Positions 37,479 through 48,218 of a stretch of 64,000 nucleotides of DNA are shown one piece after another. The stretch covers positions 1 to 64,000 of the forward strand of contig NZ_JAHWGT010000033.1 in NCBI RefSeq assembly GCF_020873895.1, given 5' to 3'. The stretch comes from Streptomyces sp. DH12 (GTDB lineage: Bacteria; Actinomycetota; Actinomycetes; Streptomycetales; Streptomycetaceae). The number at the start of each line of letters is the position of its first letter. Positions within the stretch are counted from its first letter, which is position 1. Both the position numbers and the translations under genes were made by a program. The notes beneath the pieces are model-generated. The model was not told where the DNA came from, made no database searches, and saw only the letters and a list, made by a program, of their open reading frames with translations.

Positions 37479-38272
37479 CAGGAGGTGCCGGCCAGCGGCA
37501 TCGCGGCGGCGACCAGACGGCCGTTCGCGGCGGCCTTCTCCAGCGCGTCGCGCAGCAGGTCCTCGCGGGGCTGCTGGCCGATGGAGCCGACCGGGGCGGC
37601 GAAGACCAGCACCGTGTGCGACTTGTTCGCCGCGGCCCGCCATCCCTCGGTGACCTGGAGCGCCTGGTGCGCCTGCCACCAGGCGACCTGCTGGCCGCCG
37701 CCCGTGCCGGGCTGGAGGATGGCGTGCAGCTGACCCATGGCGAGCAGCACGGACCAGCCGCCGAGGGCGGGCGGCTTCGCGTTCAGGTCGGCCACCGGGT
37801 GGAAGCCCTGCTCCATGAGGAGCGGAAGGAACTCGTCCTCCGTGCCGGCGGAGCCGGGGCGGGCGATGGGCTCCGTCGGCTCGACGACGAGCGCCGGGTG
37901 CAGTTCGCCGTCGATCAGGACCAGGCCGCTCGTGACCCCGAGGACGGCCTGCTGGGCGCCGCCCGGCAGCTGCGCCGGCACCGGGGCGGGCCGCTCGTCG
38001 GCGGTGATCGACCGGACCGCCCCCTGGAGCTGCTCCTCGGCGACCCGGACGACCTGGGAGGGGATGCAGGTGGCGTGGGCGAAGGCGAGGACCGCCGTCT
38101 CCTCGCCGACGAACAGCACGGTGCTGGTGTGCTCCTGCTCGGAATCGCCCGGGGTGCGGCAGGAGGTGCAGTCGTAGCTGCCCGGGGCGTTCTCGCCGGC
38201 GAGCAGCCGGTCGGCTTCTTCGTCACCGATCTCGGCGCGTACGTCCTCGCTGACGTCGAGCATGCGCGGCAC
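37478..38272 (-). CDS. Conserved Streptomyces protein with an N-terminal CxxC motif
   Basis: A 264-residue protein. It begins VPRMLDVSEDVRAEIGDEEA with a CxxC pair in YDCTSCRTPGD. Alternating strands and helices follow: TVLFVGEETAVLAFAHATCI, SQVVRVAEEQLQGAV, VLIDGELHPALVVEPTEPI, and WRAAANKSHTVLVFAAPVGS. GTG 38272 with GAGGAG 6-7 bases upstream is the best start; an ATG at 38329 is also in frame. No catalytic motif is recognised. It is co-transcribed with the following MSSLHP protein (one-base overlap). The pair is a Streptomyces core hypothetical unit next to der. Confidence 0.8.
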   Translation of the reverse strand: MPRMLDVSEDVRAEIGDEEADRLLAGENAPGSYDCTSCRTPGDSEQEHTSTVLFVGEETAVLAFAHATCIPSQVVRVAEEQLQGAVRSITADERPAPVPAQLPGGAQQAVLGVTSGLVLIDGELHPALVVEPTEPIARPGSAGTEDEFLPLLMEQGFHPVADLNAKPPALGGWSVLLAMGQLHAILQPGTGGGQQVAWWQAHQALQVTEGWRAAANKSHTVLVFAAPVGSIGQQPREDLLRDALEKAAANGRLVAAAMPLAGTS

Positions 38273-38546
38273 GGGGGGCTCCTCGGACTCGTTCGTACTG
38301 TGGTGCCGGGCGTGTCCCGGCACATCCATGACGGGTTCAACGGGTGAGTCACGGCCGGGGTCACGCGCGCGCGGCGACCGAATCGGCGGGCGCGGCCGGT
38401 TCGAGGGGGTGGGAGGGGGGCGACCGCGCCGTTCGGCGGGGATCGGCCGACCGGGTGGCCCCGCCGGTGGGCCGACCGGGTGGGCAGCGCGGCCCGGCGT
38501 CGGGCACGCCGTGCGGCGCCCCGCGGGTGCGCGGCGGGACGCCTAG

Positions 38547-40154
<1,608 letters not shown>

Positions 40155-40158
<4 letters not shown>

Positions 40159-42884
40159 GCCACGATCCTCCCGGCCTCCAGGACGTGGACGGTGTGGGCG
40201 ATGCCCGCGACCAGGTCCGGGTCGTGCTCGACGACGAGAACGGCGGTGCCGTCGGCGGCGAGGGCCGAGAGGAGGCGGGCGAGCGCGGCGGTCTCGGCGT
40301 CGTCCAGGCCGGCGGCGGGCTCGTCGAGGAGGAGCGTGTGCGGCCGCCCCGCCAGTGCCCGCCCCAGCTCGACGCGGCGGAGGGTGCCCGTCGGCAGCCC
40401 GGCGGCGGGCCGGTGCCGTACGGGCCCGTCCAGGCCCAGCAGCCGCAGCACCTGCTCGGCGGCGGTGTGCGGGGCGTCGCGCGGCCGGCCCTGCTCGGCG
40501 CCGAGCAGGACGTTCTCCTCGACGGTCAGGGTGGGGAAGACGGCCGGTTCCTGGAACGTCCGGGCGATCCCGAGGCGGGTGCGGGCGTGCGCGGGGCGCC
40601 GGGTGATGTCGGCGCCGTCGAGCGTGACGCGCCCGGCGGTGGGCCGCACGGTACCGGCGAGGCAGTGGAAGAGGGTGCTCTTCCCGGCGCCGTTGGGGCC
40701 CACGAGCGCCGTGACCCGGCCGGGGGCCGGCGCGAGGTCGACCCCGTCGAGCGCGGTGGCGCCGGCGTACCGCACGGTGAGCCCGTACGCGCGCAGCCGG
40801 GGCGCCGTGCCGGGTGGGCGCCCCTCGGGCGGCGGAGGGGCCGGAGGCGTCGGCGTGAGCGTCGCGGGTGGTGCGGGTGGTGCGGGGGAGGGGGTGTGGC
40901 GCCGCCGGGCGCGGCCACGCGCGGGAGCCGGGCGGCGCGCCGGGGTCGGGTCCTCCGCCGGAGCCGGGGCGCCGACCGGGGCCGGGTCACGTGCCGGTGC
41001 GGGCGGGCGGGTCGGCAGCAGGGCCGTCAACGGCGGCACCCGCCCCACGAAGGCGGCCAGCAGGCCGACGAGCGCGGCCGCCGCGCCGCCCCGCGCGCCC
41101 GCGTCCAGGCCCACCAGCAGCGCCGCGCCCAGCAGGGGCGCCAGCAGGCCGTCGGCGCCCAGTACCACCACCACGGCGAACCACAGTAGCGCCCGCACCG
41201 GGTCGAACGCCGCCGCGTCGAACGCGCGCGCCCCCATGGCCAGCAGCCCCCCGCCCAGCGCCGCCAGCGCCGCGCCCGCCACGAACGCGAGCAGCTTGAG
41301 CCGGGGCACCGGCACGCCCGCGGCCGCCGCGCCCGGTTCGTGGTCGCGCAGCGCCGCCAGCGCCCGCCCCGTACGGCCCCGGCGCAGCGCCCCGACGGCG
41401 GCCAGGGCGCCCGCCAGGACGAGCAGCTCCAGGAGGTAGAAGCGGCGGTCCGTCAGGAAGCCGGCCGGGCGCTCGACGACCAGGCCCGCCGTCGCGTACG
41501 GCTGCGCCAGGACGAACCGGCTCACCACGACGCCCACCGCCAGCGTCACCAGCGCCAGGGCGGGCCCGCGGCGCCGGATCGCGGGCCCGCCGGTCAGCAG
41601 CCCCAGCGGGGCGACCAGGAGCACCGCCACGGCGAGCGCGGCCAGTTCGGGCAGGCGCGGCAGCCCGGGCAGCCGGCCCGCCGCGAGCCAGGCGGTGAAG
41701 AGCGCGCCCAGACCCGCGTACGCCGCCTGCCCGAGGGAGATCTGCCCGCCCCGGCCGGTCACCACGACCAGCGACAGCAGGGCGACCGCGAGGGCCGGCA
41801 CCTGGACCGCCGTGCGCAGGTCGGGCCCGGCGAGACCCAGCGGCAGCAGGAACAGCACCGCCACGGCCGGCCACCACGGGAGCGGCGCCCGCCGGCCGGC
41901 CGCCGCACCGCGCGGCCCGGCACCGTACCCGGTCGGCCCCCGGCCCGTCCGCCCGTACCCCGCCCCCCCGTACCCCCCTGGCCCGTATCCCGCCGCCCCG
42001 GACCCCGGGCCGCGCCCCGGCGCGTCCGACCCGCCCGGCGCGGGCACCGCCAGCGCCGCGACCAGCAGCGCCACCGCGAACAGGTTGGCGGCCACCGCCC
42101 CCACCAGCGGCCCCGCCCAGCCCTCCGGGTGCAGCCGCGTCAGCTGCGCCTGCGCCACGCCGACCGCCAGGGCCACCGCCACGGCCACCGGCAGGCTCCG
42201 CAGCCGCGCCGCCACGGCGACCGCGACGACCTCCAGCACGAGCAGCGGCAACCCGTACGGGTCGAGCCGTACGTACGGGGCGAGCAGCACCCCCGTGAGG
42301 CCCGCCGTGAACGAGCCGAACGCCCAGCCCGCCGCCGCGACCCGGTCGGCCGCGATCCCGCCCAGCGCCGCCAGCTCCCGGTCGTCCACCACCGCCCGCA
42401 GCTCCCGCCCCGGCCGCGTCCACCGGGTCGCCGCGCCCACCGCGCCCGCCACCGCCACGGCCACCGCGGGCCACGTCCACGGCGCGTCCCCCAGCAGCAC
42501 CGGCGCGTCCGCCCGCGCGCCGCCGCCCCACACCAGCGCGGCGCCCCCCACGAGCAGGACGAACACGCCGATCGACGCCACCAGGGACCGCCCCGGGTCG
42601 GCACCGCCCGGGGCCGTCAGCGGACGGAACACCGCCCGGTCGAGCAGCAGTCCGATGCCGGGCGCGACGACGAGCAGGGTCAGGCAGGCCGCCGGGCCGA
42701 GCGGCCACCCCCACTCGACCGTCAACTGTCGCAGTACGTAGGCGCAGACCATCGCGACCGCCCCGTGGGCGAGGTTCAGCACGCCGGTCGCCCGGTACGT
42801 GACGACCAGTCCGACACCCGTGAGGGCCGCAGCGCCGCCGACCGCCAGCCCGGCGAGGAGGAGCTCGTACGTCAGCGTGTTCAC
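40155..42884 (-). CDS. Fused LivH-LivM-LivG ABC transporter (two permeases and one ATPase)
   Basis: A 909-residue fusion. Residues 1-285 are LivH-like (GVGLVVTYRATGVLNLAHGA, DRELAALGGIAADRV). Residues 285-330 are a Gly/Tyr/Pro linker. Residues 335-625 are LivM-like (VVVTGRGGQISLGQAAYAGL, ALRRGRTGRALAALRDHEPG, AAAAGVPVPRLKLLAFVAGA). Residues 627-694 are a Pro/Ala/Arg linker, and 695-909 are LivG-like with Walker A GPNGAGKSTLF, ARTFQEPAVFPTLTVEENV, Walker B TLLLDEPAAGLDD and VVEHDPDLV. The ABC signature is degenerate (LPTGTLRRVELG instead of LSGGQ-like). The GTG start overlaps the upstream stop. Substrates of the family are amino acids, urea or amides; here unknown. Confidence 0.9.
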
Positions 42885-43438
42885 GGCTGCGGCCCGGCCC
42901 CCGGGGTCGCCGGCCCGCCTGCCGGCCCGCCTGCCGGCCCGCCCGCCGGCGCGTCGCCGGGCGGCCGACCACCGTCCCGCGGCTCCGGTTCGCACACCGG
43001 GCAGGGCCGCAGCGGGGCGTCCCCCGCCGGGAGCACCTCGGGCCGGCCCGCCACCAGCGGGCAGTCCGGGCGGTGGGCCAGCGTGCCGCCCGGGACCCGC
43101 ACGGGGGGCGCGCCGGACGACGGGCGGAAGGCCCCGCCACCCTCCCCGCGCTCCGCGGCCCCGTCCGGCGCGACCGCGCCGGTGCGGTGCTCGGCGGCAG
43201 GCGCTCCGGACGCGGGGCTCCCGGCGCCCGGGGCGCGGAGCGCGGCGGCGGTCCACACCGCGCCCGCCACGAGGAGCGCCGCCCCGGGGACCGTGCCGGA
43301 CGCCAGATAGGGGAGCTGCCGCTCCGCCGACCGCTCGCCCGACACGCCGTACCAGCCCAGCACGCACAGCACGGCGCCCCCGCAGAGCGCGGCGGGACCG
43401 CCCCACCGCAGCAGTCGCCACCCCGGCAGTCGCGGCAT
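42881..43438 (-). CDS. Small membrane protein with a Cys/His motif, first gene of the Liv-type operon
   Basis: A 185-residue protein with two predicted membrane helices (about residues 12-32 and 48-68: GGPAALCGGAVLCVLGWYGV, GTVPGAALLVAGAVWTAAAL). A hydrophilic tail contains HRPDCPLVAGR and, about 15 residues on, PLRPCPVCEPEP, a possible H/C-x-C-x2-C metal site. ATG 43438 with GAAGGGG upstream is used. It overlaps the fused transporter start by GTGA, implying co-translation, so it may be an accessory or regulator of the transporter. No known family recognised. Confidence 0.75.
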   Translation of the reverse strand: MPRLPGWRLLRWGGPAALCGGAVLCVLGWYGVSGERSAERQLPYLASGTVPGAALLVAGAVWTAAALRAPGAGSPASGAPAAEHRTGAVAPDGAAERGEGGGAFRPSSGAPPVRVPGGTLAHRPDCPLVAGRPEVLPAGDAPLRPCPVCEPEPRDGGRPPGDAPAGGPAGGPAGGPATPGAGPQP

Positions 43439-43528
43439 CCGCACCCCTTCGCTCCGCTCCGATGGCGACACATGATGATTCCTTGCACTATGCGGTGAAC
43501 GCCCATTTCCGCGAAGGAACAGACCCCG

Positions 43529-44098
43529 GTGGTGACCCAGATGGTCCACGCGACCCCCGGCGGGCCCCGTGCCCGCACCGCAGCGCTGGCGGCCGCCGCC
43601 GTCGCCGTCCTCGTCCTCCCGCTGGCGACGGCGTGCGGCGGCAGCGAGGACGCCAGTGACGCGGCGCAGTCCCCGGCGATCCAGACCACCTCCGCCGCGC
43701 CCGACCCCACCGGGTCGCCCACGGGCGCCACCGACGCGCCCGCCGACGAGGCGGCCGCCAGGAAGGAGGTCGAGAAGAACTGGACGGCGTTCTTCGACCC
43801 GAAGACCCCCACCGACGAGAAGGTCCGGCTCCTGGAGAACGGCGAGCAGATGCGCCCCGTCCTCGACGCCTTCAGCGGCGACGCGAACGCCGCCAAGACC
43901 TCCGCGAAGGTCGAGGAGGTCGACTTCGCGTCGGCGACCCAGGCGAACGTCACCTACGACCTGGTCGTCGGCGGCAGCCCCGCCGTCACCGACTCCAAGG
44001 GCAGCGCCGTCTACCAGGACGGCATCTGGAAGGTCTCCCGCTCCACCCTCTGCGCGCTGGTCAAGATCAGCGGCAATGCGGCCGTCCCGGGCTGCTGA
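43529..44098 (+). CDS. Small secreted lipoprotein of unknown function
   Basis: A 189-residue lipoprotein. The signal peptide is RARTAALAAAAVAVLVLPLA with lipobox LATAC, then a Ser/Thr/Pro linker. A compact domain follows: EVEKNWTAFFDPKTPTDEKV, RLLENGEQMRPVLDAF, ATQANVTYDLVVGG, and VYQDGIWKVSRSTLCALVKI. It resembles the low-molecular-weight antigen/Mce-associated type fold seen in many actinobacterial lipoproteins. GTG 43529 with AAGGAA upstream. It diverges from the Liv-type operon and overlaps the following binding-protein gene by 23 bases, so it is probably functionally linked to the transporter. Confidence 0.85.
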   Translation: MVTQMVHATPGGPRARTAALAAAAVAVLVLPLATACGGSEDASDAAQSPAIQTTSAAPDPTGSPTGATDAPADEAAARKEVEKNWTAFFDPKTPTDEKVRLLENGEQMRPVLDAFSGDANAAKTSAKVEEVDFASATQANVTYDLVVGGSPAVTDSKGSAVYQDGIWKVSRSTLCALVKISGNAAVPGC

Positions 44099-45377
44099 CC
44101 TCGCCCTCCGGGCGGCGCTCGCGGCGGTCCTCACGCTGAGCGCCGCCTGCGGCAGCCGCCTGCCGGAGCCCGCCCCCCGGCCGACCGCGGCGAGGCCGGG
44201 CGCCCCGCCGCTCCTCGTGGGCCTCATCACCAGCGCGACCAGCCCCGTCGGCGGCGAGGCGTTCACCGGCCCGCGCGACGGCGCCCTGGCCTACTTCGCC
44301 GCCCTCAACGCCTCCGGCGGCCTCGACGGCCGCCGGGTCGAGCCCGTCACCTGCGACGACGGCGGCAGCGGCGTCGGCAACCACACCTGCGTCACCCGGC
44401 TCCTCGACGAGCGGAAGGTGTTCGCCCTCGTCGCCACCACCGCCCTCGACTACGCGGGCGCCGCGCGGGTCTCCGCCGCGGGCGTGCCCGACATCGGCGG
44501 CCAGCCCATCGGGCCCGCCTACGACACCCACCCCCACCTGTACGGCATCTACGGCAGCTCCGCGCCCCGCACCGGCGGCCGGCCCGGCTGGAACGGCGTC
44601 CTGTACGGCGGCACCGAGGTCTACCGCTACTTCAAGCGGGCCCACGGCGCGCGCACCGCCGCCGTCGTCTCCTACAACCAGGCCGCCTCCGCCGCCTACG
44701 CCCGCCTCCTCACCCGGGGGCTGCGCGCCGAGGGCTACCGCGTCGTGCCGGAGCAGGTCGACTTCGCCCTGCCCAACTTCCGCGCCGTCGCCGCCGACCT
44801 GCGCGCCCGGAACGTCGACCTCGTGCTCGACGCGCTCGACAGCCACGGCAACGCCCGCCTGTGCGAGGCCATGGAGACCGCCGGCGCCGTCCCCGCGGCC
44901 AAGGTCACCCACGTCCAGAACTGGGACTCCGAGGTCGCCGAGGACTACCGCCGCTCCCCGCGCTGCCGCGCCGCCCTGTGGGCGACCGGCTCCAGCCGCA
45001 ACCACGACGACCCGTCCCACCCGGCCGTACGGGAGTTCCGCACCGCCATGGACACGCACATGAAGGGGACCGGCCTGCGCTCGCAGTGGCAGCTGGAGGG
45101 CTGGGCCGCCGCCATGTGGTTCACCGACGCGGCCCGCTCCTGCCTGCGCACCGGCGCCCTCACCCGCGCCTGCGTCGAACGGTTCCTCACCCGCCCCGAG
45201 CCGTACACCGCGCGCGGGCTGCTGCTGCCCGTGCGGTTCGAGCGCCTCGCCGCGCCGCCGCGCACCCGCCGCACCTGCCTGTCCGTGGCCCGCTGGCGGG
45301 ACGGCAGGGGCTGGGTCACCCAGGGGGACATGGACCGCACCTGCGCCACCGTCCCCCAGCTTGGCTACCGCCCGTGA
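44076..45377 (+). CDS. LivK-like ABC transporter substrate-binding lipoprotein
   Basis: A 433-residue lipoprotein. Signal peptide RAALAAVLTLSAAC has a lipobox cysteine. A type I periplasmic-binding fold of the Leu/Ile/Val family follows: LVGLITSATSPVGGEAFTGP, AYFAALNASGGLDGRRVEPV, VTCDDGGSG and TTALDYAGAARVSAAGVPDI. It is most likely the ligand-capturing partner of the divergently transcribed LivHMG fusion and LivF, because a Liv-type system otherwise lacks one. The ATG at 44076 overlaps the end of the previous lipoprotein gene. The ligand is unknown; six or more cysteines suggest disulfides. Confidence 0.88.
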   Translation: MRPSRAADLALRAALAAVLTLSAACGSRLPEPAPRPTAARPGAPPLLVGLITSATSPVGGEAFTGPRDGALAYFAALNASGGLDGRRVEPVTCDDGGSGVGNHTCVTRLLDERKVFALVATTALDYAGAARVSAAGVPDIGGQPIGPAYDTHPHLYGIYGSSAPRTGGRPGWNGVLYGGTEVYRYFKRAHGARTAAVVSYNQAASAAYARLLTRGLRAEGYRVVPEQVDFALPNFRAVAADLRARNVDLVLDALDSHGNARLCEAMETAGAVPAAKVTHVQNWDSEVAEDYRRSPRCRAALWATGSSRNHDDPSHPAVREFRTAMDTHMKGTGLRSQWQLEGWAAAMWFTDAARSCLRTGALTRACVERFLTRPEPYTARGLLLPVRFERLAAPPRTRRTCLSVARWRDGRGWVTQGDMDRTCATVPQLGYRP

Positions 45378-45431
45378 CGGCCGAGTACAGTCCACCTGAC
45401 GACCTATCGACCTGGGGGACCCGGCGGCGCG

Positions 45432-46721
45432 ATGCACATCTCCTTCCTGCTCCACAACGCTTACGGGATCGGCGGCACCATCCGCACGACCTTCAACCTC
45501 GCCGAGGCCCTCGCCACCCGCCACCACGTGGAGATCGTCTCCGTCTTCCGCCACCGCGACGAGCCGACCCTCGGCGCCCCGGCCGGCGTGACCATGAAGC
45601 ACCTGGTCGACCTGCGCAAGGGCAGCCCCGGCTACGACGGCGACCACCCCGACCACACCCGGCCCGCCCGGGTCTTCCCGCGCGGCGACGGCCGCTGGAA
45701 GCAGTACAGCCGCCTCACCGACGCCCGCATCGCCGCGCACCTGCGGACGGTCGACGCGGACGTCGTCGTCGGCACCCGCCCCGGCCTGAACATGCACATC
45801 GCCCGGCAGACCCGCCGCGGCCCGGTCCGGATCGGCCAGGAGCACCTCACCCTCGACAGCCACGGCTACCGGCTGCGCCGCGAGATCGGCTTCCGCTACC
45901 CGCTGCTCGACGCGGTCACCACGGTCACCGAGGCCGACGCCCGCTCGTACCGCACCCGGCTCAGGCTGCCCGGGGTGCGCATCGACGCCGTCCCCAACAG
46001 CGTCCCCGCCCCGAGCGTCCCCGCGGCCGACTCCACCGCCAAGTGGGTCGTCGCCGCCGGCCGGCTCACCCAGGTCAAGCGGTACGACCTGCTGGTGGAG
46101 GCGTTCGCGAAGGTGGTCGCCGCCCGCCCGGACTGGCGGCTGCGGATCTACGGCTCCGGCGACGCCACCGGCAACGAGCGCACCGCCCTGCGCGCCCTGA
46201 TCGAACGGCTCGGGCTGCACAACCACGTCTTCCTGATGGGCCCGGCCAACCCGCTGGAACCGGAGTGGGTGAAGGGGTCCGTCGCGGCCGTCACCTCCCG
46301 CCTGGAGTCCTTCGGCATGACCATCGTCGAGGCGATGCGGTGCGGGCTGCCGGTCGTCTCCACGGACTGCCCGCACGGCCCCGGCGAGATCATCGAGGAC
46401 GGCGTCGACGGGCGGCTCGTCCCCGTCGGCGACGCCGACGCGGTCGCCGGCGCCCTCCTCGGGCTGATCCAGGACGACGACCTGCGCCGGCGCGCCGGGC
46501 AGGCGGCCCTCGCCGCGTCCCGCCGCTTCGACCCGGCGCGGATCGCCGAACGGCACGAGGCGATCTTCACCGAGCTGGTCGCCCGCGGCCCCGGCTCGGG
46601 CCCGGGCGGCCGCGGCCGCGTCCGGGACGCGCTCCACCGCGCCCGCGGCGCCGTCCTCGACACCGCCTTCACCCTCCGTTACCAGGCCGCCGACGTGCTC
46701 CGGAAGGGGAAGCGCGCATGA
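45432..46721 (+). CDS. GT4 family glycosyltransferase
   Basis: A 429-residue GT-B enzyme. N-terminal HNAYGIGGTIRTTFNLAEAL is the acceptor-side loop, with VGTRPGLNMHIARQTRRGPV. The C-terminal donor site includes VVAAGRLTQVKRYDLLVEAF, RIYGSGDATGNERTAL and the E-x7-E motif ESFGMTIVEAMRCGLPVVST. A basic C-terminal tail follows. Its stop overlaps the ATG of the next gene (ATGA). Streptomyces homologues lie in wall-glycan or glycoprotein gene pairs; donor and acceptor are unknown. Confidence 0.9.
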   Translation: MHISFLLHNAYGIGGTIRTTFNLAEALATRHHVEIVSVFRHRDEPTLGAPAGVTMKHLVDLRKGSPGYDGDHPDHTRPARVFPRGDGRWKQYSRLTDARIAAHLRTVDADVVVGTRPGLNMHIARQTRRGPVRIGQEHLTLDSHGYRLRREIGFRYPLLDAVTTVTEADARSYRTRLRLPGVRIDAVPNSVPAPSVPAADSTAKWVVAAGRLTQVKRYDLLVEAFAKVVAARPDWRLRIYGSGDATGNERTALRALIERLGLHNHVFLMGPANPLEPEWVKGSVAAVTSRLESFGMTIVEAMRCGLPVVSTDCPHGPGEIIEDGVDGRLVPVGDADAVAGALLGLIQDDDLRRRAGQAALAASRRFDPARIAERHEAIFTELVARGPGSGPGGRGRVRDALHRARGAVLDTAFTLRYQAADVLRKGKRA

Positions 46722-47491
46722 CCGGAACCACTGCCGCGCCCCGGGCGCCGCGCGCCGACTGCGTCGCGGACCCGGCGGGCGGGCTCACCTTCCACCTCGC
46801 GGGCCACGACCCGGCCGCGCCCGACCTGGTGCTCCGCCGCACCGGCCCCGGCGCCGCCGGGGAGGTCCGGCTGCCCCTCGCCCCGGTCGGCGACGGCCGG
46901 TCGCGGGCCGTCCTGCCCACCGGGCTCGAACTCGCCGAGGGCCGCTGGGACGTCCTCCTCGGCGACCGGCCCGTGGAGGCGGGCGTCCGCGACGTGCGGG
47001 CCCTCGTCGACCGCACGCCCGAGCCGTCGGGTCCGGTCGCCCCGCGCGTCCCCTTCCCCACGCCCGACGGCCGCCTCGGCGTACGCGCCTGGCTGCGCCC
47101 CCGGCACGCCGAGGCCGGGGACATCACCTTCGGCGACGCCGGCTGCACCGTGACGGGCGTGCTGTACGGCGTCCGGCTCGGCCCCGGCGCGACGGCCGAG
47201 GCGCGCTCCGACGACCAGGTCCACCAGGTGCCGGCCGAGGGCGGGAGGGACACGTTCGCCTTCACGCTGCCGTACGCGCCGCTCGCCCTGCCGCCGCTGG
47301 AGGGCCGCCGGCTGTGGCGGCTGTGGCTGCGGCCGGCCGCCGGTGCCGACGCGGTGCGGATCGCCCGGGTCCTCGACGACGTGTGGGACCGCAGGAACGT
47401 CTTCGTGTACCCGGAGCACCGGGGTGACGGCTACCTGGCCGCGCCCTGCTACACCGGTGAGAACGAGCTCTGCGTGCGCGTCACCCCGTAG
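46718..47491 (+). CDS. Conserved partner of the GT4 glycosyltransferase, unknown function
   Basis: A 257-residue, beta-rich protein without signal peptide or membrane helix. Regular strands are seen in DLVLRRTGPGAAGEVRLPLA, RWDVLLGDRPVEAGVRDVRA, GVRAWLRPRHAEAGDITFGD and LWRLWLRPAAGADAVRIARV. It resembles the beta-sandwich modules that sit beside glycosyltransferases in wall-polymer clusters, with no catalytic motif visible. A GGAAGGGGAAG ribosome site precedes the ATG, which overlaps the GT4 stop. Functional link to the glycosyltransferase is strongly implied by the coupling. Confidence 0.75.
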   Translation: MTGTTAAPRAPRADCVADPAGGLTFHLAGHDPAAPDLVLRRTGPGAAGEVRLPLAPVGDGRSRAVLPTGLELAEGRWDVLLGDRPVEAGVRDVRALVDRTPEPSGPVAPRVPFPTPDGRLGVRAWLRPRHAEAGDITFGDAGCTVTGVLYGVRLGPGATAEARSDDQVHQVPAEGGRDTFAFTLPYAPLALPPLEGRRLWRLWLRPAAGADAVRIARVLDDVWDRRNVFVYPEHRGDGYLAAPCYTGENELCVRVTP

Positions 47492-47505
47492 GACGGCCCA
47501 TCGTC

Positions 47506-47535
47506 CGGCCGTCCGGGATCCGCCCCGGACGGCCG
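47506..47535 (+). terminator. Hairpin terminator after the glycosyltransferase pair
   Basis: A perfect 12-bp stem (47506-47517 with 47524-47535) has a 6-base loop, starting 15 bases after the stop codon. Confidence 0.8.
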
Positions 47536-47816
47536 CGGCGGATCCCGGGGAGCACCCGGACGGGCGACCGCCCGGCCCTCTCGCGGGACCGTCCGCCGTC
47601 ACGGCGGAACACGTGCGTTCGAGCCGGACGAGAATGCGGGAATCGTGTGGAGAGGCCGTGAAACAAACGTGGCCGAAGTGGTCGGGTGAAGCGCGGGGAA
47701 GGGAATTCCCCGGCCGTGGAATAGGCGCGTGGGAAGAGCGGCGGAATTCGCCGGGAAGAGCCGCTCACCAGCCCTCACGCCGCACGGCAGGACACCTTGC
47801 CCGCCCGGCGGGTGGC

Positions 47817-47836
47817 TGTGACACACATGTGACACA
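47817..47836 (+). promoter_or_regulatory. TGTGACACA direct repeat upstream of the I78 inhibitor gene
   Basis: Two copies of TGTGACACA (47817-47825 and 47828-47836) are spaced exactly 11 bp apart, one helical turn, around a CACATGTG palindrome. They lie about 50-70 bases before the ATG of the I78 gene. This is a possible activator or repressor site; no specific regulator can be named. Confidence 0.45.
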
Positions 47837-47887
47837 CCGCGTACGGGCGGATGGCGCGGGCCCGGTACGCGCGCCTACGGTGAGGGC

Positions 47888-48106
47888 ATGGCACCGATAC
47901 CCGCGTCACCCCCCGCGCACCCCGACGACGACCCCGGCTCCTACGTCGGCCTCGACGACCGGGACGCCGGGCGCCGGGCCCGCTCCCGCGGCTGGACCAC
48001 CGTCCGCGCGGTCCCGCCCGGCTCGATCGTCACCCTGGAGTACGTCGCCGGGCGCATCAACTTCGAGGTGCGCGACCACACCGTCATCCGCTGCTGGCTG
48101 GGCTGA
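47888..48106 (+). CDS. I78 family protease inhibitor-like protein
   Basis: A 72-residue protein. The I78 pattern is visible: SYVGLDDRDAGRRARSRGWT, VRAVPPGSIVTLEYVAGRIN and FEVRDHTVIRCWLG, with the characteristic VAGRIN-FEV (R-I-N) segment. I78 members are potato-inhibitor-I-like serine protease inhibitors. No signal peptide is seen, so a cytoplasmic target is possible. GAGGG lies just before the ATG. It ends at a strong bidirectional terminator shared with the PAP2 gene on the other strand. Confidence 0.85.
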   Translation: MAPIPASPPAHPDDDPGSYVGLDDRDAGRRARSRGWTTVRAVPPGSIVTLEYVAGRINFEVRDHTVIRCWLG

Positions 48107-48135
48107 GCCCGCCCGGGCCCGGCGCCCGGCACGCG

Positions 48136-48167
48136 GAAGGGCCCCGGCACGTCGGCCGGGGCCCTTC
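48136..48167. terminator. Bidirectional terminator between the I78 and PAP2 genes
   Basis: A perfect 13-bp stem (48136-48148 with 48155-48167) has a 6-base loop, 30 bases after the I78 stop and 50 bases before the end of the convergent PAP2 gene. Confidence 0.85.
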
Positions 48168-48218
48168 GCGTGTGCGTGTCCCGTGCGCCGGCTGCGTGCC
48201 CGCGCCGGTGCCGGTGCG

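Larger units (their letters stand above)
47492..47887. other. Intergenic region with terminator, EcoRI-like palindromes and a direct repeat
   Basis: This 396-base gap contains a terminator hairpin (47506-47535), GGGAATTCCC-type palindromic bits around 47700, and the direct repeat described separately upstream of the I78 gene. It is less GC-rich than its surroundings around 47640-47760. No gene is convincing. Confidence 0.5.

Noticed and set aside
38395-38410. GGTTCGAGG, a tRNA T-loop-like sequence
   Set aside because: Flanking bases do not pair into a T stem, and no acceptor or anticodon arm fits. No tRNA gene was found in the window.
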